A stretch of 64,000 nt of DNA from Microbacterium sp. Au-Mic1 (GCF_021341785.1 NZ_JAJTTF010000011.1:92135-156134), one strand, 5' to 3'. Positions 1 through 8,726 are shown, numbered from the stretch's first letter. Notes: generated from the letters alone by a model not told the origin. Program-made: numbers and translations.

Positions 1-648
1 GGTGCGCCCCTTGAGCGGCTGCACCGGCAGCATCAGGTGCCAGTCGGCGCCCATAGCGTCCAGCCGGGCGATGGTCTGCCGGTACCGCGGCTTCCACCGG
101 TTCGCCCAGTGGTCCAGCAGCACGCGCACGGGCACGCCGCGGGCGGCCGTCTCCTCCATCGCGCGGAAGAAGTTGTCGGTCGCGGCGTCGGACTGCAGGA
201 TGTAGAACTCGACGTGCACGAACTCCGTGGCGTTCCGGATCGCGTCCGCCATCGCGTCGAGCGAGGCCTGGTAGTCGGAGATCAGGTGCGCGCCGTTGTC
301 GCCGAACAGCGGCAGGGCCCCGAGCCGCTGGTTCATGCGCACGAGTGAGGCGAGGCTCTCCGGCATCTCCGTGCCGGAACTGCCCAGATGCAGGTCCTTC
401 GTGACCTCGGCGATCGTCTCGTTGATGAGATCCTGCTTCTTGCGCCGCGCACGGGGCAGCCGCGGGTTCCCGATCAGCAGGAACAGCAGCACCCCGATGT
501 ATGGGATGAAGTAGATCGCCAGCAGCCACGCGGTCGCGGCCGTGGGGCGGCGGTTTCTCGGCACGACGATGATCGCGATGATGCGGATCGTGAGGTCGAT
601 CAGAACAGCCGCCACCGCGATGATCAGGGACCACACACTGGGGTCCAT
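1..648 (-). CDS. cls: Cardiolipin synthase, N-terminal part (3' end outside window)
   Basis: Membrane phospholipid synthase that condenses two phosphatidylglycerols into cardiolipin. The visible 216 codons start at the ATG at 648-646 and stay open to base 1. The N-terminus has two hydrophobic segments (about residues 6-28 and 42-60) with the family's P-x-x-A-x-A-W-L-L and Y-I-G-V-L-L-F-L-L pattern (PLDc_N domain), then a basic linker. The start of the first phospholipase-D-type domain follows: a G-D-N stretch near residue 118 and H-V-E-F-Y-I near 145. The HKD catalytic motifs would lie beyond the window, so activity cannot be judged. Family assignment is from recognised sequence pattern. Confidence 0.85.
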   Translation of the reverse strand, partial: MDPSVWSLIIAVAAVLIDLTIRIIAIIVVPRNRRPTAATAWLLAIYFIPYIGVLLFLLIGNPRLPRARRKKQDLINETIAEVTKDLHLGSSGTEMPESLASLVRMNQRLGALPLFGDNGAHLISDYQASLDAMADAIRNATEFVHVEFYILQSDAATDNFFRAMEETAARGVPVRVLLDHWANRWKPRYRQTIARLDAMGADWHLMLPVQPLKGRT

Positions 649-818
649 GCGCCACTCCTGATCCGGGAAGGGTCGCCCGATCGGCGACTTCGTCCCACAG
701 TAGCGGCTGGAGCGGACAACGCCCGGAGGCGACCTTGGGCGATGCGATGAGGCGGCCCCGCCTCAGGCCACGACGAGCCTCATGTCAGGACGAGCCTCGC
801 GTGACGAGGACCCGTGCG

Positions 819-995
819 TCAGGACGAGCGGGGCGGCATGCCGCGGGCTGCGCGCTCTTCGGCCTCGATGCGCGCGTGCGTCTGCCGTTCGGTGCGATCG
901 AAGCGCAGGATCCCGCGGAGCACGAACCAGAACACGACGCAGACGACGATCGTGGGGATCACCGACCACGCGGCGGCCACCCAGAATTCGTCCAT
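819..995 (-). CDS. Small single-pass membrane protein, function unknown
   Basis: 58 codons from ATG 995-993 to TGA 821-819. One hydrophobic helix (about residues 6-27, containing V-I-P-T-I-V-V-C-V-V-F-W-F-V-L) is followed by a charged, Arg/Glu-rich cytoplasmic tail. This is the typical look of the small helper-like membrane proteins that recur between cls and DUF4192 genes in Microbacteriaceae. I do not recognise a named family. It is shorter than most automatic cut-offs. The helix, Met start and lack of a competing frame support it, but the evidence is modest. Confidence 0.6.
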   Translation of the reverse strand: MDEFWVAAAWSVIPTIVVCVVFWFVLRGILRFDRTERQTHARIEAEERAARGMPPRSS

Positions 996-1157
996 GCTCC
1001 GATCCTACCCGGGGCTCCGGTGCGCCCGCTGGGAGCGCCCGGAACCGTGCCGGGCCTCGGGCGCAATCGATCCGCACATCCGGGATCCGCAAGATTCCTC
1101 CGCACCGTTCCGTTCCTGACGGGGAAGGCGATCCGGCGCGCTCACGATCGTGGGTCC

Positions 1158-2393
1158 ATGACCACCATCGTTCACGCCGCGGGAGCCGCAGAGCTGCTCG
1201 CCGCCATCCCCGTGCTCACCGGCTTCACTCCGCGCGACTCCGTGGTGCTGCTGCCGTTCCGCGGATCGCGCACCGCCGGGGCGCTCCGCTTCGACCTTCC
1301 TCCGGGATCCGTCTCCGTCGCATCCGCGCCGCCGGACGCACCGCCGCCGCCCTCCCCTCTTCGCGAGTCCGCCGCCCCCACCGCCGAGGAGTTCGCCGCG
1401 ACGGCGATCGGGCTGGCCTGCCGCGTCCCGGACACGGATGCGCTCGCGATCGCGGTGTATGCAGACGGCGGTGTTTCCGCGGTGACGCCCGACGCCGGCA
1501 CGGCGCGGTCCGCGACGCCCGGGCGGCCGCCCCACGCGGGGCTTCCCGCGGCGTCACTGGTCGAGGCGCTGATCCGTCGTGCCGAGGCGTGCGGCCTGCA
1601 CGTCGTCGAGGCGCTGTTCGTCGGAGCCGGATCCTGGGCCGACTACCGGGATCCGCAGGCCCCGCCGCGTCCGCTCGAGGAGGTGCCGCCCCCGCCCTCC
1701 GTCCCGGGCTTCGCAGGGCCCGCGCCGGATCAGTTCAGCGGCACCGAGCTGCCCTCGCCCGGACTGTTCGCCGCGGAATCGGTCGGCCGTGCGCTCCTCG
1801 CCGTCGAACGCGTGCTCGGCCCCGCCTCGGCCGGGCGCACACCTCCCGCCGCGGAGGTGCGGACGGATCCGAGGGCGCAGGAGACCGCGCTGCTGCTGGA
1901 CGATCTGCCCTCGTTCCTGGAGGAGGTGCTGGATTCGCCCGAGGCGCTGTCACCGTTCGCGACGGCCGCACTCGTGTGGATCCTGAACCGTCCGGCGCTG
2001 CGCGACGTCGCACTCGTGCAGTGGGCGAGCAGCATCGACCGCGGCGATCGGGCGCTCGTCGCGCAGCTGGGCCACAGCCTGAGCGGATCCGCGGTTCCTC
2101 CGGACATCGGCGGCATCCTGATCGGGCACGGCCCGCGCCCGGACCGCGATCGCCTGGGCGTGGCGCTGACCCTCGTCCGCCGCACGATCACGCTCGCGCC
2201 GCGCCAGGCGCGGAGTGGACCGCTCGCGGCCGCCGCGTGGCTGTCGTGGGCGGTCGGGCGCTCGACGCATGCCGCGCGGTTCCTCGATCAGGCGCAGGAG
2301 ATCGACCCCGGGCTCACCTTCGTGCAGCTGCTGCGCGCCGTGGTCGACGCCGGCATGCTGCCGGAGTGGTCCTTTCGCGCCGCCGCGGCGTGA
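1158..2393 (+). CDS. DUF4192 domain-containing protein
   Basis: 411 residues beginning M-T-T-I-V-H-A-A-G-A-A-E-L-L-A-A-I-P-V-L-T-G-F-T-P-R, then D-S-V-V-L-L-P-F-R-G. This N-terminus is characteristic of the actinobacterial DUF4192 family (function unknown). The reading frame is open further upstream, but the ATG at 1158 gives the family's usual N-terminus. The middle is rich in Pro/Ala; the C-terminal third contains a W-L-S-W-A-V-G-R-S-T-H-A-A-R-F-L segment followed by D-Q-A-Q-E-I-D-P-G, which resembles a short tetratricopeptide-like helical pair and is typical of the family end. It is divergent from the small membrane gene upstream and convergent with lysS. Confidence 0.85.
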   Translation: MTTIVHAAGAAELLAAIPVLTGFTPRDSVVLLPFRGSRTAGALRFDLPPGSVSVASAPPDAPPPPSPLRESAAPTAEEFAATAIGLACRVPDTDALAIAVYADGGVSAVTPDAGTARSATPGRPPHAGLPAASLVEALIRRAEACGLHVVEALFVGAGSWADYRDPQAPPRPLEEVPPPPSVPGFAGPAPDQFSGTELPSPGLFAAESVGRALLAVERVLGPASAGRTPPAAEVRTDPRAQETALLLDDLPSFLEEVLDSPEALSPFATAALVWILNRPALRDVALVQWASSIDRGDRALVAQLGHSLSGSAVPPDIGGILIGHGPRPDRDRLGVALTLVRRTITLAPRQARSGPLAAAAWLSWAVGRSTHAARFLDQAQEIDPGLTFVQLLRAVVDAGMLPEWSFRAAAA

Positions 2394-2420
2394 CGCCGGC
2401 GGGAATCGGGCTGTGGACGA

Positions 2421-3947
2421 CTACTTCACCAACGGGAACAGGATCGTCTCGCGGATGCCCAGGCCCGTCACGGCCATGAGCAGGCGGTCGATGCCCATGC
2501 CCATTCCACCGGTCGGCGGCATGCCGTGCTCGAGCGCGCGCAGGAACTCGTCGTCCACGCGCATCGCCTCGAGGTCGCCGCCCGCGGCGAGCTTCGCCTG
2601 TTCGACGAACCGCTCGCGCTGGATGACGGGGTCGACGAGCTCGGAATAGCCCGTGGCGAGCTCGAAACCGCGCACGTACAGGTCCCACTTCTCCACGACG
2701 CCCGGGATCGAGCGGTGCTCGCGCACGAGCGGGGAGGTGTCGACGGGGAAGTCCATGACGAAGGTCGGCCGCTCGAGTCCGCCCTTGACGAAGTGCTCCC
2801 ACAGCTCCTCGATGAGTTTGCCGTGGGTCGCGTGCGGCGGGATGTCGACGCCGTTCGCCTCGGCGAACGCGATGAGCTCGGACACCGGGTCGGACGGGGT
2901 GAAGGTGCGCCCCGCCGCCTCGGACAGGGAGTCGTACATCGAGATGCGCGCCCACTGCCCGCCGAGGTCGTACTCGGTGCCGTCGGCCCAGGTCACGAGG
3001 GTGGATCCGGCGACTGCGATCGCGGCGTTCTGGATCAGCTCCTGCGTGAGGTCGGCGATGCCGTTGTAGTCGGAGTACGCCTGGTACGCCTCGAGCATGG
3101 CGAACTCCGGGCTGTGCGTGGAGTCGGCCCCCTCGTTGCGGAAGTTCCGGTTGATCTCGTACACCCGCTCGATGCCGCCGACGACGGCACGCTTCAGGTA
3201 CAGCTCCGGCGCGATGCGCAGGTAGAGCTCGGTGTCGAACGCGTTCGAGTGCGTGATGAACGGGCGGGCCGAGGCGCCGCCGTGCTGCACCTGCAGCATC
3301 GGGGTCTCGACCTCGAGGAAGTCGTGGCTCGTGAAGGTCTGGCGCAGGCTGGCGTTGACCGCTGCGCGGGCGCGCACAGTGCTGCGGGCCTGGTCGCGCA
3401 GGATCAGGTCGAGGAAGCGGCTGCGCACGCGGCCCTCTTCGCTGAGCTCGCCATAGGCGTTGGGCAGCGGCAGGATCGCCTTGGATGCGATCGTCCAGCT
3501 GTCGGCCATGATCGACAGCTCACCGCGGCGGCTGGAGATCACCTCGCCGTGCACGAACACGTGGTCGCCGAGGTCGACGAGTTCCTTCCACTGCGCGAGG
3601 GACTCCTCCCCCACGTTGGCGAGCGAGATCATCGCCTGGATCCGGGACCCGTCGCCGGCCTGCAGCGTGGCGAAGCAGAGCTTGCCGGTGTTGCGGCTGA
3701 ACACCACACGCCCGGCGACGCCGACGAGCACCCCGGTCTCGGCGCCCGGCTCGAGCTCGCCGTATTCGGCGCGCAGCTGCGGGATGGTGTGCGAGACCGG
3801 CACGGCCACCGGGAAGGCCCCGCCCGACGCGTCCGCACGATCGGCGATCAGCCGCTCGCGCTTGGCGAGGCGCACCTCGCGCTGCTCGAAGGTGTCGTCC
3901 GCCTCGGCGGTGTCGTCGGTGGGCGCGGTGACGGGCGCGTCGGTCAT
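2421..3947 (-). CDS. lysS: Lysine--tRNA ligase (class II)
   Basis: Charges tRNA-Lys with lysine using ATP in the cytoplasm. 508 residues, normal for class II LysRS plus a short N-terminal extension. Residues 70-160 form the OB-fold anticodon-binding domain (V-A-G-R-V-V-F-S-R). The catalytic core follows with class II motif 1 (F-L-E-V-E-T-P near 210), motif 2 (F-R-N-E-G-A-D, 269-275) and motif 3 near the C-terminus (G-M-G-I-D-R-L). The start at 3947 is chosen because an AGGAG-type site precedes it and the protein begins M-T-D-A-P; the in-frame extension to 3992 is non-conserved. It lies at the distal end of the leftward folate block, separated by a repeat-bearing 250-base gap. Confidence 0.95.
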   Translation of the reverse strand: MTDAPVTAPTDDTAEADDTFEQREVRLAKRERLIADRADASGGAFPVAVPVSHTIPQLRAEYGELEPGAETGVLVGVAGRVVFSRNTGKLCFATLQAGDGSRIQAMISLANVGEESLAQWKELVDLGDHVFVHGEVISSRRGELSIMADSWTIASKAILPLPNAYGELSEEGRVRSRFLDLILRDQARSTVRARAAVNASLRQTFTSHDFLEVETPMLQVQHGGASARPFITHSNAFDTELYLRIAPELYLKRAVVGGIERVYEINRNFRNEGADSTHSPEFAMLEAYQAYSDYNGIADLTQELIQNAAIAVAGSTLVTWADGTEYDLGGQWARISMYDSLSEAAGRTFTPSDPVSELIAFAEANGVDIPPHATHGKLIEELWEHFVKGGLERPTFVMDFPVDTSPLVREHRSIPGVVEKWDLYVRGFELATGYSELVDPVIQRERFVEQAKLAAGGDLEAMRVDDEFLRALEHGMPPTGGMGMGIDRLLMAVTGLGIRETILFPLVK

Positions 3948-4064
3948 GTGCAGGGCTCCTCGGAAGTCGCCGTCAAGTCTACCGGCGCGCACCTTCGCGC
4001 CCGCCGGGCACGGGTCGGGGGCGCGCCCCGTGCGACCCCGCCGGAGGCTGGAGGACCCGATCCT

Positions 4065-4141
4065 GACCGTGAGACCGAACTTGCGTCTCGAAACCGCCGA
4101 TGAGAACGTCGGTCTCGGGAGGCAGGTTCGGTCTCGCGGTC
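4065..4141. repeat. Imperfect inverted repeat upstream of lysS
   Basis: Two 16-base arms, 4065-4080 (GACCGTGAGACCGAAC) and 4126-4141, pair at 15 of 16 positions around a 45-base centre that itself contains further GGTCTCG-like words. It lies in the non-coding gap between lysS and the DUF2520-like gene. There is no U-run, so it is not an ordinary terminator. It could be a small non-autonomous repeat or an RNA structure in the lysS leader. Confidence 0.5.
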
Positions 4142-4148
4142 GAACGGC

Positions 4149-4206
4149 ACCGGAGCGGTCAGGACGGAGTCGTCAGAACCGGAGCGGTCAGGACGGAGCG
4201 GTCAGA
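4149..4206. repeat. Two-copy 29-base direct repeat
   Basis: Units at 4149-4177 and 4178-4206 are near-identical; the first 21 bases match exactly (ACCGGAGCGGTCAGGACGGA plus G). They are immediately adjacent to the inverted repeat above. The second copy runs into the stop codon of the leftward DUF2520-like gene, so a repeat expansion has reached the gene end. Confidence 0.7.
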
Positions 4207-4909
4207 AGACTCCGGAGGGCGAGAGCGGATCCGGCGGGGACGCCTCGCGCAGCGCCCGGTCGAAGGTCGACGAGACCAGCGCGGACAGGTATCCGCCGGG
4301 GTTCTCCACGCCGATCCCGCGCAGGATCCCGGTCGCCTGGCCGACGATCGAGCGAGCGAACTCCGAGGCCGTCGAGATGGCCTCCGCATAGGCGGGACGA
4401 TCCGCCTCCTCGATGACGACCGGCTCGCACCCGAGCTCGACCGCGAGCGCCTGGGCGATCGGCAGCACCATCGCGGGTGCGGTCACCGCGGCGTACGACG
4501 CGTGCAGCTGGCGCAGGTCGAGCGTGGTGCCGGTGAACGAGATCGCCGGATGCACCGCGAGGGGGATCGCGCCGCCGCGGACCGCCGGCTCGAGCACATC
4601 CGTGCCGTAGGCGGGATCGGTGTGCAGCACGAGTTGACCCGGCTGCCAGGCTCCCACCTCGGCGAGGCCCGCGACCAGTCCGGGCAGCTGGTCGTGCGGC
4701 ACCGCGATCACGACGAGCTGCGAAGCGCGCACGAGTTCTGGCGCGCCCATCACGGTCACGCCCGGCAGCACCGCAGCCGCCCGGTCCGGGTCGGATCCCG
4801 CGGTGATGCCGACGAGGGCGTGACCCGCTCCGCCGAGCGCCGCGCCGATCACCGGCCCCACATGGCCCGCGCCGATGATGCCGACGTTCAGACGCCCCGC
4901 TCGGCTCAC
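4202..4909 (-). CDS. Rossmann-fold / DUF2520-like oxidoreductase
   Basis: 235 residues. A dinucleotide-binding motif G-I-I-G-A-G-H-V-G lies at residues 10-18, followed by H-A-L-V-G-I-T and, further on, V-V-I-A-V-P-H-D-Q-L. The second half has H-P-A-I-S-F-T-G-T and the helical C-terminal fold of the ProC-like/DUF2520 family, often found near pantothenate genes. The substrate is unknown. It starts at GTG 4909-4907, overlapping the previous gene's stop by four bases (GTGA), so it is translationally coupled to the PH-domain gene. The last codons fall in a direct repeat. Confidence 0.8.
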   Translation of the reverse strand: MSRAGRLNVGIIGAGHVGPVIGAALGGAGHALVGITAGSDPDRAAAVLPGVTVMGAPELVRASQLVVIAVPHDQLPGLVAGLAEVGAWQPGQLVLHTDPAYGTDVLEPAVRGGAIPLAVHPAISFTGTTLDLRQLHASYAAVTAPAMVLPIAQALAVELGCEPVVIEEADRPAYAEAISTASEFARSIVGQATGILRGIGVENPGGYLSALVSSTFDRALREASPPDPLSPSGVF

Positions 4910-6918
4910 GCGGCACCGTCCGCAGGTCCGCCCAGTCCGGCGGGGAGACCGTGACCCGCAGGGAGGCCGCCACCGGCGGATCCGCCCAGCCCGGCGGATC
5001 CGCCCAGCCCGGCGGATCCGCCCAGCCCGGCAGGTCCGCCCAGCCCGGCAGGTCCGCCCGGCCCGGCAGGGTGGCCGCCACCGGCGGGTCCGCCCAGCCC
5101 GGCAGGTAGGCCCAACCCGGTGGATCCGCCCATCCCGGCGGGAAGACCATGCCCCGCAGGTCCGCCCAGCCCGGCGGGGACGCCGTGCCCAGCGGGGAGA
5201 TCGTCACCCGCGCGGAAGCCGGGAGTTGCGGGCGCCGGGTCATGGTCCTCGGCCCAGCGATGCGCACGATCCGCGGCGGCCGCGCGCGCGGCCGACACCG
5301 ACAGCGTGTTCAGCATGCCGAGCAGCACCTGGCTGTCCAGCCCCGAGACCTCGCCCCGCACCGGGCCGACGGCGGAGTGCGCCTGCGCCTTGGCGACGCC
5401 CTGCGCCCGGTCGATCGGCCCCTGGTGCAGGGAGAAGCCCTGCAGACGCGCGAGTGGGAACACCGCCAGCTGCCGCCAGATCCGGCCGCGCCGCAGCAGG
5501 AGCGCGAAGTCGGTGAGCGCGGCGCCGTGGCGGCGCCACGACAGCGGGCGCCGCCACCACGCCCGCGGCGGGATCGTCGTGTACGGGTCGTCGGCGACCG
5601 GGCCGAGCACGCCCTGCTCCCAGATCAGGGGCAGCACGTCGGCGGGGACGTCGGGCAGGATCAGCCCCAGCACGCGCTCCACGTCTGCCCGAGCGCCCAC
5701 AGGCAGCACGATGTTGAACTGCTGTGCCTGGCTGGACTGCTGCTGGGACGCGGCCTTGCCGCTCATCCGGTTGATCCGCACGGACCACCAGCCGAACGGC
5801 CGCCACAGCAGCGGCTGCATGACCTCGACGGCGAAGATGCGCCCGGGTGGAATCGTCTCCGTCACGGTCGTGAAGAGCCCGAACGTGATTCGCACCCCGT
5901 CAGGGGTCGGCGCGATCGAGTAGCGCAGCGCACGCGCGATCCGGCCCCAGGTGACCGCGATCGCCGCGAGCAGCAGCGGGATGCCCATCGCGAGGGCGAT
6001 GCCGATCGCGACCGCGCCTCCGGCCGGCCCGGCATCGGCGAGCACAGCAGGCAGCGTGCCGATCATGCCCCCCACGAAGATCACGGCGAACAGCGCGAGC
6101 CAGGTGAGCCCGGACAGCACGTGCGACCCGACGAGGCGCCCCGTGGGGATCCGCAGCACGTGCTCGGGGGCGATGTCGTCCAGATCCACCCCGGCGATCA
6201 GCCCGGTGACACCGGCATCCATCGAGGCCGCGAGCTGCGCGCGCATCGTGCGCGCGGCTCCCGGATCGCCGCCGCGCGTCGCCTCACGGGCGTGCCGCGC
6301 CCCGGAGGCGAGGCGCAGGATGTCGGCGCGCACCGACTCGGCCTTCGCCGTGGATAGGTACTCCAGCGGCACGTTGGCGTCGTTGCCCGCGCCGTCGACC
6401 TCGAGCTTCGCCAGCCCGATCAGGCGCGCGGGGAACGGGCGGGTGAGGTTCACGCCCTGCACCCGGTCGAGCGGAGCGCGACGGTGCGAACGGAAGATCA
6501 CGCCCTTGCGCACCTCGACGTGCGCCTCGGTGATGCGGAAATCATGGAAGCGCCACATCAGCCAGAACATCGCCACGAGCAGCACCGCCACGGCGAGCAC
6601 GCCCAGCAGCACCACGAGCACGAGGTTGTTGTTTAGGACCCAGTCGACGGGATCGCCCCCGAACTCCGGCACGCGCGCCGGAGTGAACAGCGAGATGAGC
6701 CAGTACACGATCTTCTCGCGCAGGTTCGCGATCAGATAGCCGATCACGATCACCAGGACCAGGCCGCCCTTCATGAGCGGCGTGAGCGGGTGCATCCGAT
6801 GCCACTCGCCGTCGGCGAGCGAGGGCGTTCCCAGCGGACGGGCAGGCACGGTCCCGAACGGGGCTCCCTGCTCCGGTGCGGACGGCGAGCCGTAGGGCAA
6901 CTGCTCGGGCGTGCTCAC
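4906..6918 (-). CDS. Bacterial PH-domain membrane protein with Gly/Pro/Leu-rich repeat tail (YdbT-like)
   Basis: 670 residues. Four or five hydrophobic segments alternate with bacterial pleckstrin-homology (bPH_2) segments, seen by the recurrent F-R-S-H-R-R-A-P-L-D-R-V-Q-G-V-N and L-A-R-L-Q-G-F-S-L-H-Q-G-P-I-D-R-A-Q-G patterns, as in the YdbT family. The start is GTG at 6918-6916, overlapping the upstream PH gene's TGA, so the two are probably co-translated. The last ~100 residues are a low-complexity chain of short units such as G-L-G-G-P-A and G-L-P-A-G-H-G. That tail is unusual for the family. Known homologues are membrane proteins of uncertain role; in Bacillus, YdbS/YdbT are linked to envelope stress and amylolysin resistance. 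Confidence 0.85.
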   Translation of the reverse strand: MSTPEQLPYGSPSAPEQGAPFGTVPARPLGTPSLADGEWHRMHPLTPLMKGGLVLVIVIGYLIANLREKIVYWLISLFTPARVPEFGGDPVDWVLNNNLVLVVLLGVLAVAVLLVAMFWLMWRFHDFRITEAHVEVRKGVIFRSHRRAPLDRVQGVNLTRPFPARLIGLAKLEVDGAGNDANVPLEYLSTAKAESVRADILRLASGARHAREATRGGDPGAARTMRAQLAASMDAGVTGLIAGVDLDDIAPEHVLRIPTGRLVGSHVLSGLTWLALFAVIFVGGMIGTLPAVLADAGPAGGAVAIGIALAMGIPLLLAAIAVTWGRIARALRYSIAPTPDGVRITFGLFTTVTETIPPGRIFAVEVMQPLLWRPFGWWSVRINRMSGKAASQQQSSQAQQFNIVLPVGARADVERVLGLILPDVPADVLPLIWEQGVLGPVADDPYTTIPPRAWWRRPLSWRRHGAALTDFALLLRRGRIWRQLAVFPLARLQGFSLHQGPIDRAQGVAKAQAHSAVGPVRGEVSGLDSQVLLGMLNTLSVSAARAAAADRAHRWAEDHDPAPATPGFRAGDDLPAGHGVPAGLGGPAGHGLPAGMGGSTGLGLPAGLGGPAGGGHPAGPGGPAGLGGPAGLGGSAGLGGSAGLGGSAGGGLPAGHGLPAGLGGPADGAA
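4915..5210. repeat. Coding tandem repeat array (Gly-Leu-Gly-Gly-Pro-Ala type)
   Basis: About 300 bases of imperfect 15-18-base units rich in CCGGCGG, GGATCC and CCCAGC words, all in frame with the tail of the PH-domain gene. Clean runs of the unit occur near 4980-5060. Unit number probably varies by slippage. It is not a CRISPR array: units are too short, spacers are absent, and the reading frame is kept. Confidence 0.8.
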
Positions 6919-7700
6919 AGGCCCGTCCGGCGCATCTCGGCGACGTCGATCAGGGTGTCGCGCAGCGACTCCGCAGCGTCTTCGGTCATGCCGGGGATCT
7001 CGACACCGGTGGTCGCGGCAGCGGTGACGAGCTTGAGCTTGGCGATCCCGAACGCCCGGTCGACCGGCCCGCGGGTGATGTCGACGAGCTGCATGCGGCC
7101 GTAGGGCACCGCGATCATGCGCTGCCACAGGATCCCGCGCCGGAAGACGATGTCGTCGGCGCGCAGCATGTAGCCGATCGCCCTGGCCTGTCGCGGCAGG
7201 ATCACGAGTTCGAACAGAATGCCGAGCGCGATCACGCCCGCGACCGTCCAGGCCCACGGCCAGGGCTGGGCGAGGAGGGTCGTGGCGGCGTACGCGCCGA
7301 CGGCGATCACCACGAGCAGGATCACCCGCAGGATCACCTCGGCGATCACGAACTTCGGAGAGATCTGGTGCCACGTGCCGTCCAGCGCGAGCGCACCGCG
7401 TGCCGTCGGCGTGCGAAGCGCGGGGTACGTGCCCTCGTCGAGGACCGGAGCGAGGGCCGGTGCCGCGTGAACAGGCACCGGGCTCTCGGCCGGAGCGACG
7501 GCGGGTGCCGCAGGCACGGGGATCTCGGCCGCGGCGGGAGCGGATCCGTGCTGCGTCTGGGGCACGGGAACCGGCTGGCCCGGCGCCGCGGCGTGCGCGG
7601 GCTGAGCGCCGTTCGCGGCCTGAGCGCGGGCCTGCGCGCGTGTCGGCGGTACGACGGGCTCAGTGCCCGGGTTCTGCGGCGGTTCGGGGATGGTCGTCAT
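6915..7700 (-). CDS. Bacterial PH-domain membrane protein (YdbS-like)
   Basis: 261 residues. The first ~90 are Pro/Ala-rich and probably disordered. Two hydrophobic helices follow (about 118-138 and 144-165), then one bPH_2 domain with the R-R-G-I-L-W-Q-R-M-I-A-V-P-Y-G-R-M-Q-L-V-D-I-T-R-G-P-V-D-R-A-F-G pattern. It pairs with the larger three-domain PH gene downstream (GTGA overlap), the same pairing as ydbS-ydbT in Bacillus. Its start lies inside the end of the DUF3180 gene (41-base overlap). Confidence 0.85.
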   Translation of the reverse strand: MTTIPEPPQNPGTEPVVPPTRAQARAQAANGAQPAHAAAPGQPVPVPQTQHGSAPAAAEIPVPAAPAVAPAESPVPVHAAPALAPVLDEGTYPALRTPTARGALALDGTWHQISPKFVIAEVILRVILLVVIAVGAYAATTLLAQPWPWAWTVAGVIALGILFELVILPRQARAIGYMLRADDIVFRRGILWQRMIAVPYGRMQLVDITRGPVDRAFGIAKLKLVTAAATTGVEIPGMTEDAAESLRDTLIDVAEMRRTGL

Positions 7701-8175
7701 CGTCGTCCTCCAGGCGCGGCCCGTCGTGGCCGTCGGGGTCGTGGGGCCCGTTTCCGGGCAGCAGGCAGAAGCTCTCGGCGATCACCGCGGCGATCGTGAG
7801 CACGAGTGCGGCGACCGCGGTCGCGATGATCGAGCCTATCGGCGGGGTGATCGGCCGCGAGAGCAGATAAGCCCCCAGGCCGACCGCGAAGCCGGTGATC
7901 CCCGCGCCGACCAGGCTCGAGGCCCGCGCGAGCATCGCGATCCGCACGGCGCGGAACGGGTTGACACGAGGCAGCGATGCCGACCGGGTGCTGCGCCGGA
8001 TCGGCCATGCCAGTGCGAGCACCGCCATCGCCAGCAGCACGAGGAAGATCGGCAGCAGGATCGACGGGGTGAACGTGGCCCTGCCCGCGGTGGTCAGCGC
8101 ATGGTCGAGCAGGAACCCGGCCGCGGCGCCGGCGAGCGCCAGCACGAACAGCACCACAGGCGAGATCCGTCTCAT
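7660..8175 (-). CDS. DUF3180 membrane protein
   Basis: 171 residues with four hydrophobic helices (about 5-25, 38-60, 83-106, 113-137) and a charged Asp/His-rich C-terminus. The pattern and its place right after folK are diagnostic of the actinobacterial DUF3180 family, whose function is unknown. The ATG overlaps the folK stop (ATGA at 8175-8172), so it is coupled to folate genes. Its last 41 bases overlap the next gene in another frame. Confidence 0.85.
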   Translation of the reverse strand: MRRISPVVLFVLALAGAAAGFLLDHALTTAGRATFTPSILLPIFLVLLAMAVLALAWPIRRSTRSASLPRVNPFRAVRIAMLARASSLVGAGITGFAVGLGAYLLSRPITPPIGSIIATAVAALVLTIAAVIAESFCLLPGNGPHDPDGHDGPRLEDDDDDHPRTAAEPGH

Positions 8176-8726
8176 GAGTCGTCCTCGAGCGCGGCCAGCA
8201 GGTCGGCGACCCGTCCGCGTCCCGGCAGCACGGCATCCGGATCCACGTCGAGCCAGGGCCCCAGCACGAACGTGCGCTCGGCTGCTCGGGGGTGCGGCAG
8301 CAGCAGGTGCTCGTCGTCGCTGCGGACGTCGTCGTACGCGATCAGATCGAGGTCGAGGGTGCGGTCGCCCCAGCGCTCGGCGCGGATGCGGCCGTGCTCC
8401 TCCTCGATCGCGTGCAGCATGCCCAGCAGCACCTGCGGGGCGAGGCGGGTGGTGACGATCGCGACGGCGTTGGCGAACTCCGGAGCATCCGGATCCGGCC
8501 CGTCCAGCCGCACCGCGACCGTGCGGAAGATCTTCGAGACGCGCACGTCATCCACGAGGGGCAGCCGCCTGATCGCCCGTACCGCCTCGTCGATGGTCGA
8601 GGCGGTGTCGCCGAGGTTGGACCCGAGGGCGACGACGGCCTCGACCGGCTCCTCCTCGGGGCGCGGATCGATGGCCGGGAGCCTCCGGCTGCGCGGGACC
8701 GGGGGGATCGGGCGCGCCGGCGTCAT
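8172..8726 (-). CDS. folK: 6-hydroxymethyl-dihydropterin pyrophosphokinase
   Basis: Transfers pyrophosphate from ATP to 6-hydroxymethyl-7,8-dihydropterin, the step before dihydropteroate synthase. 184 residues. Visible hallmarks are A-L-G-S-N-L-G-D near residue 35, F-x-N-A-V (E-F-A-N-A-V), R-W-G-D-R-T-L-D-L-D-L-I-A-Y and L-P-H-P-R. The ATG at 8726-8724 is chosen because it overlaps the folB stop (ATGA); a longer in-frame start adds only four residues. The proline/arginine-rich first 30 residues are an extension beyond the usual core. Confidence 0.95.
   Translation of the reverse strand: MTPARPIPPVPRSRRLPAIDPRPEEEPVEAVVALGSNLGDTASTIDEAVRAIRRLPLVDDVRVSKIFRTVAVRLDGPDPDAPEFANAVAIVTTRLAPQVLLGMLHAIEEEHGRIRAERWGDRTLDLDLIAYDDVRSDDEHLLLPHPRAAERTFVLGPWLDVDPDAVLPGRGRVADLLAALEDDS

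Noticed and set aside
2526..4103. Long plus-strand open frame over lysS
   Set aside because: Shadow of lysS; Arg/Val-rich, no family, opposite strand has class II synthetase motifs.
4915..5210. CRISPR-like repeat array
   Set aside because: Units are short, have no spacers, and keep the reading frame of a PH-domain gene.
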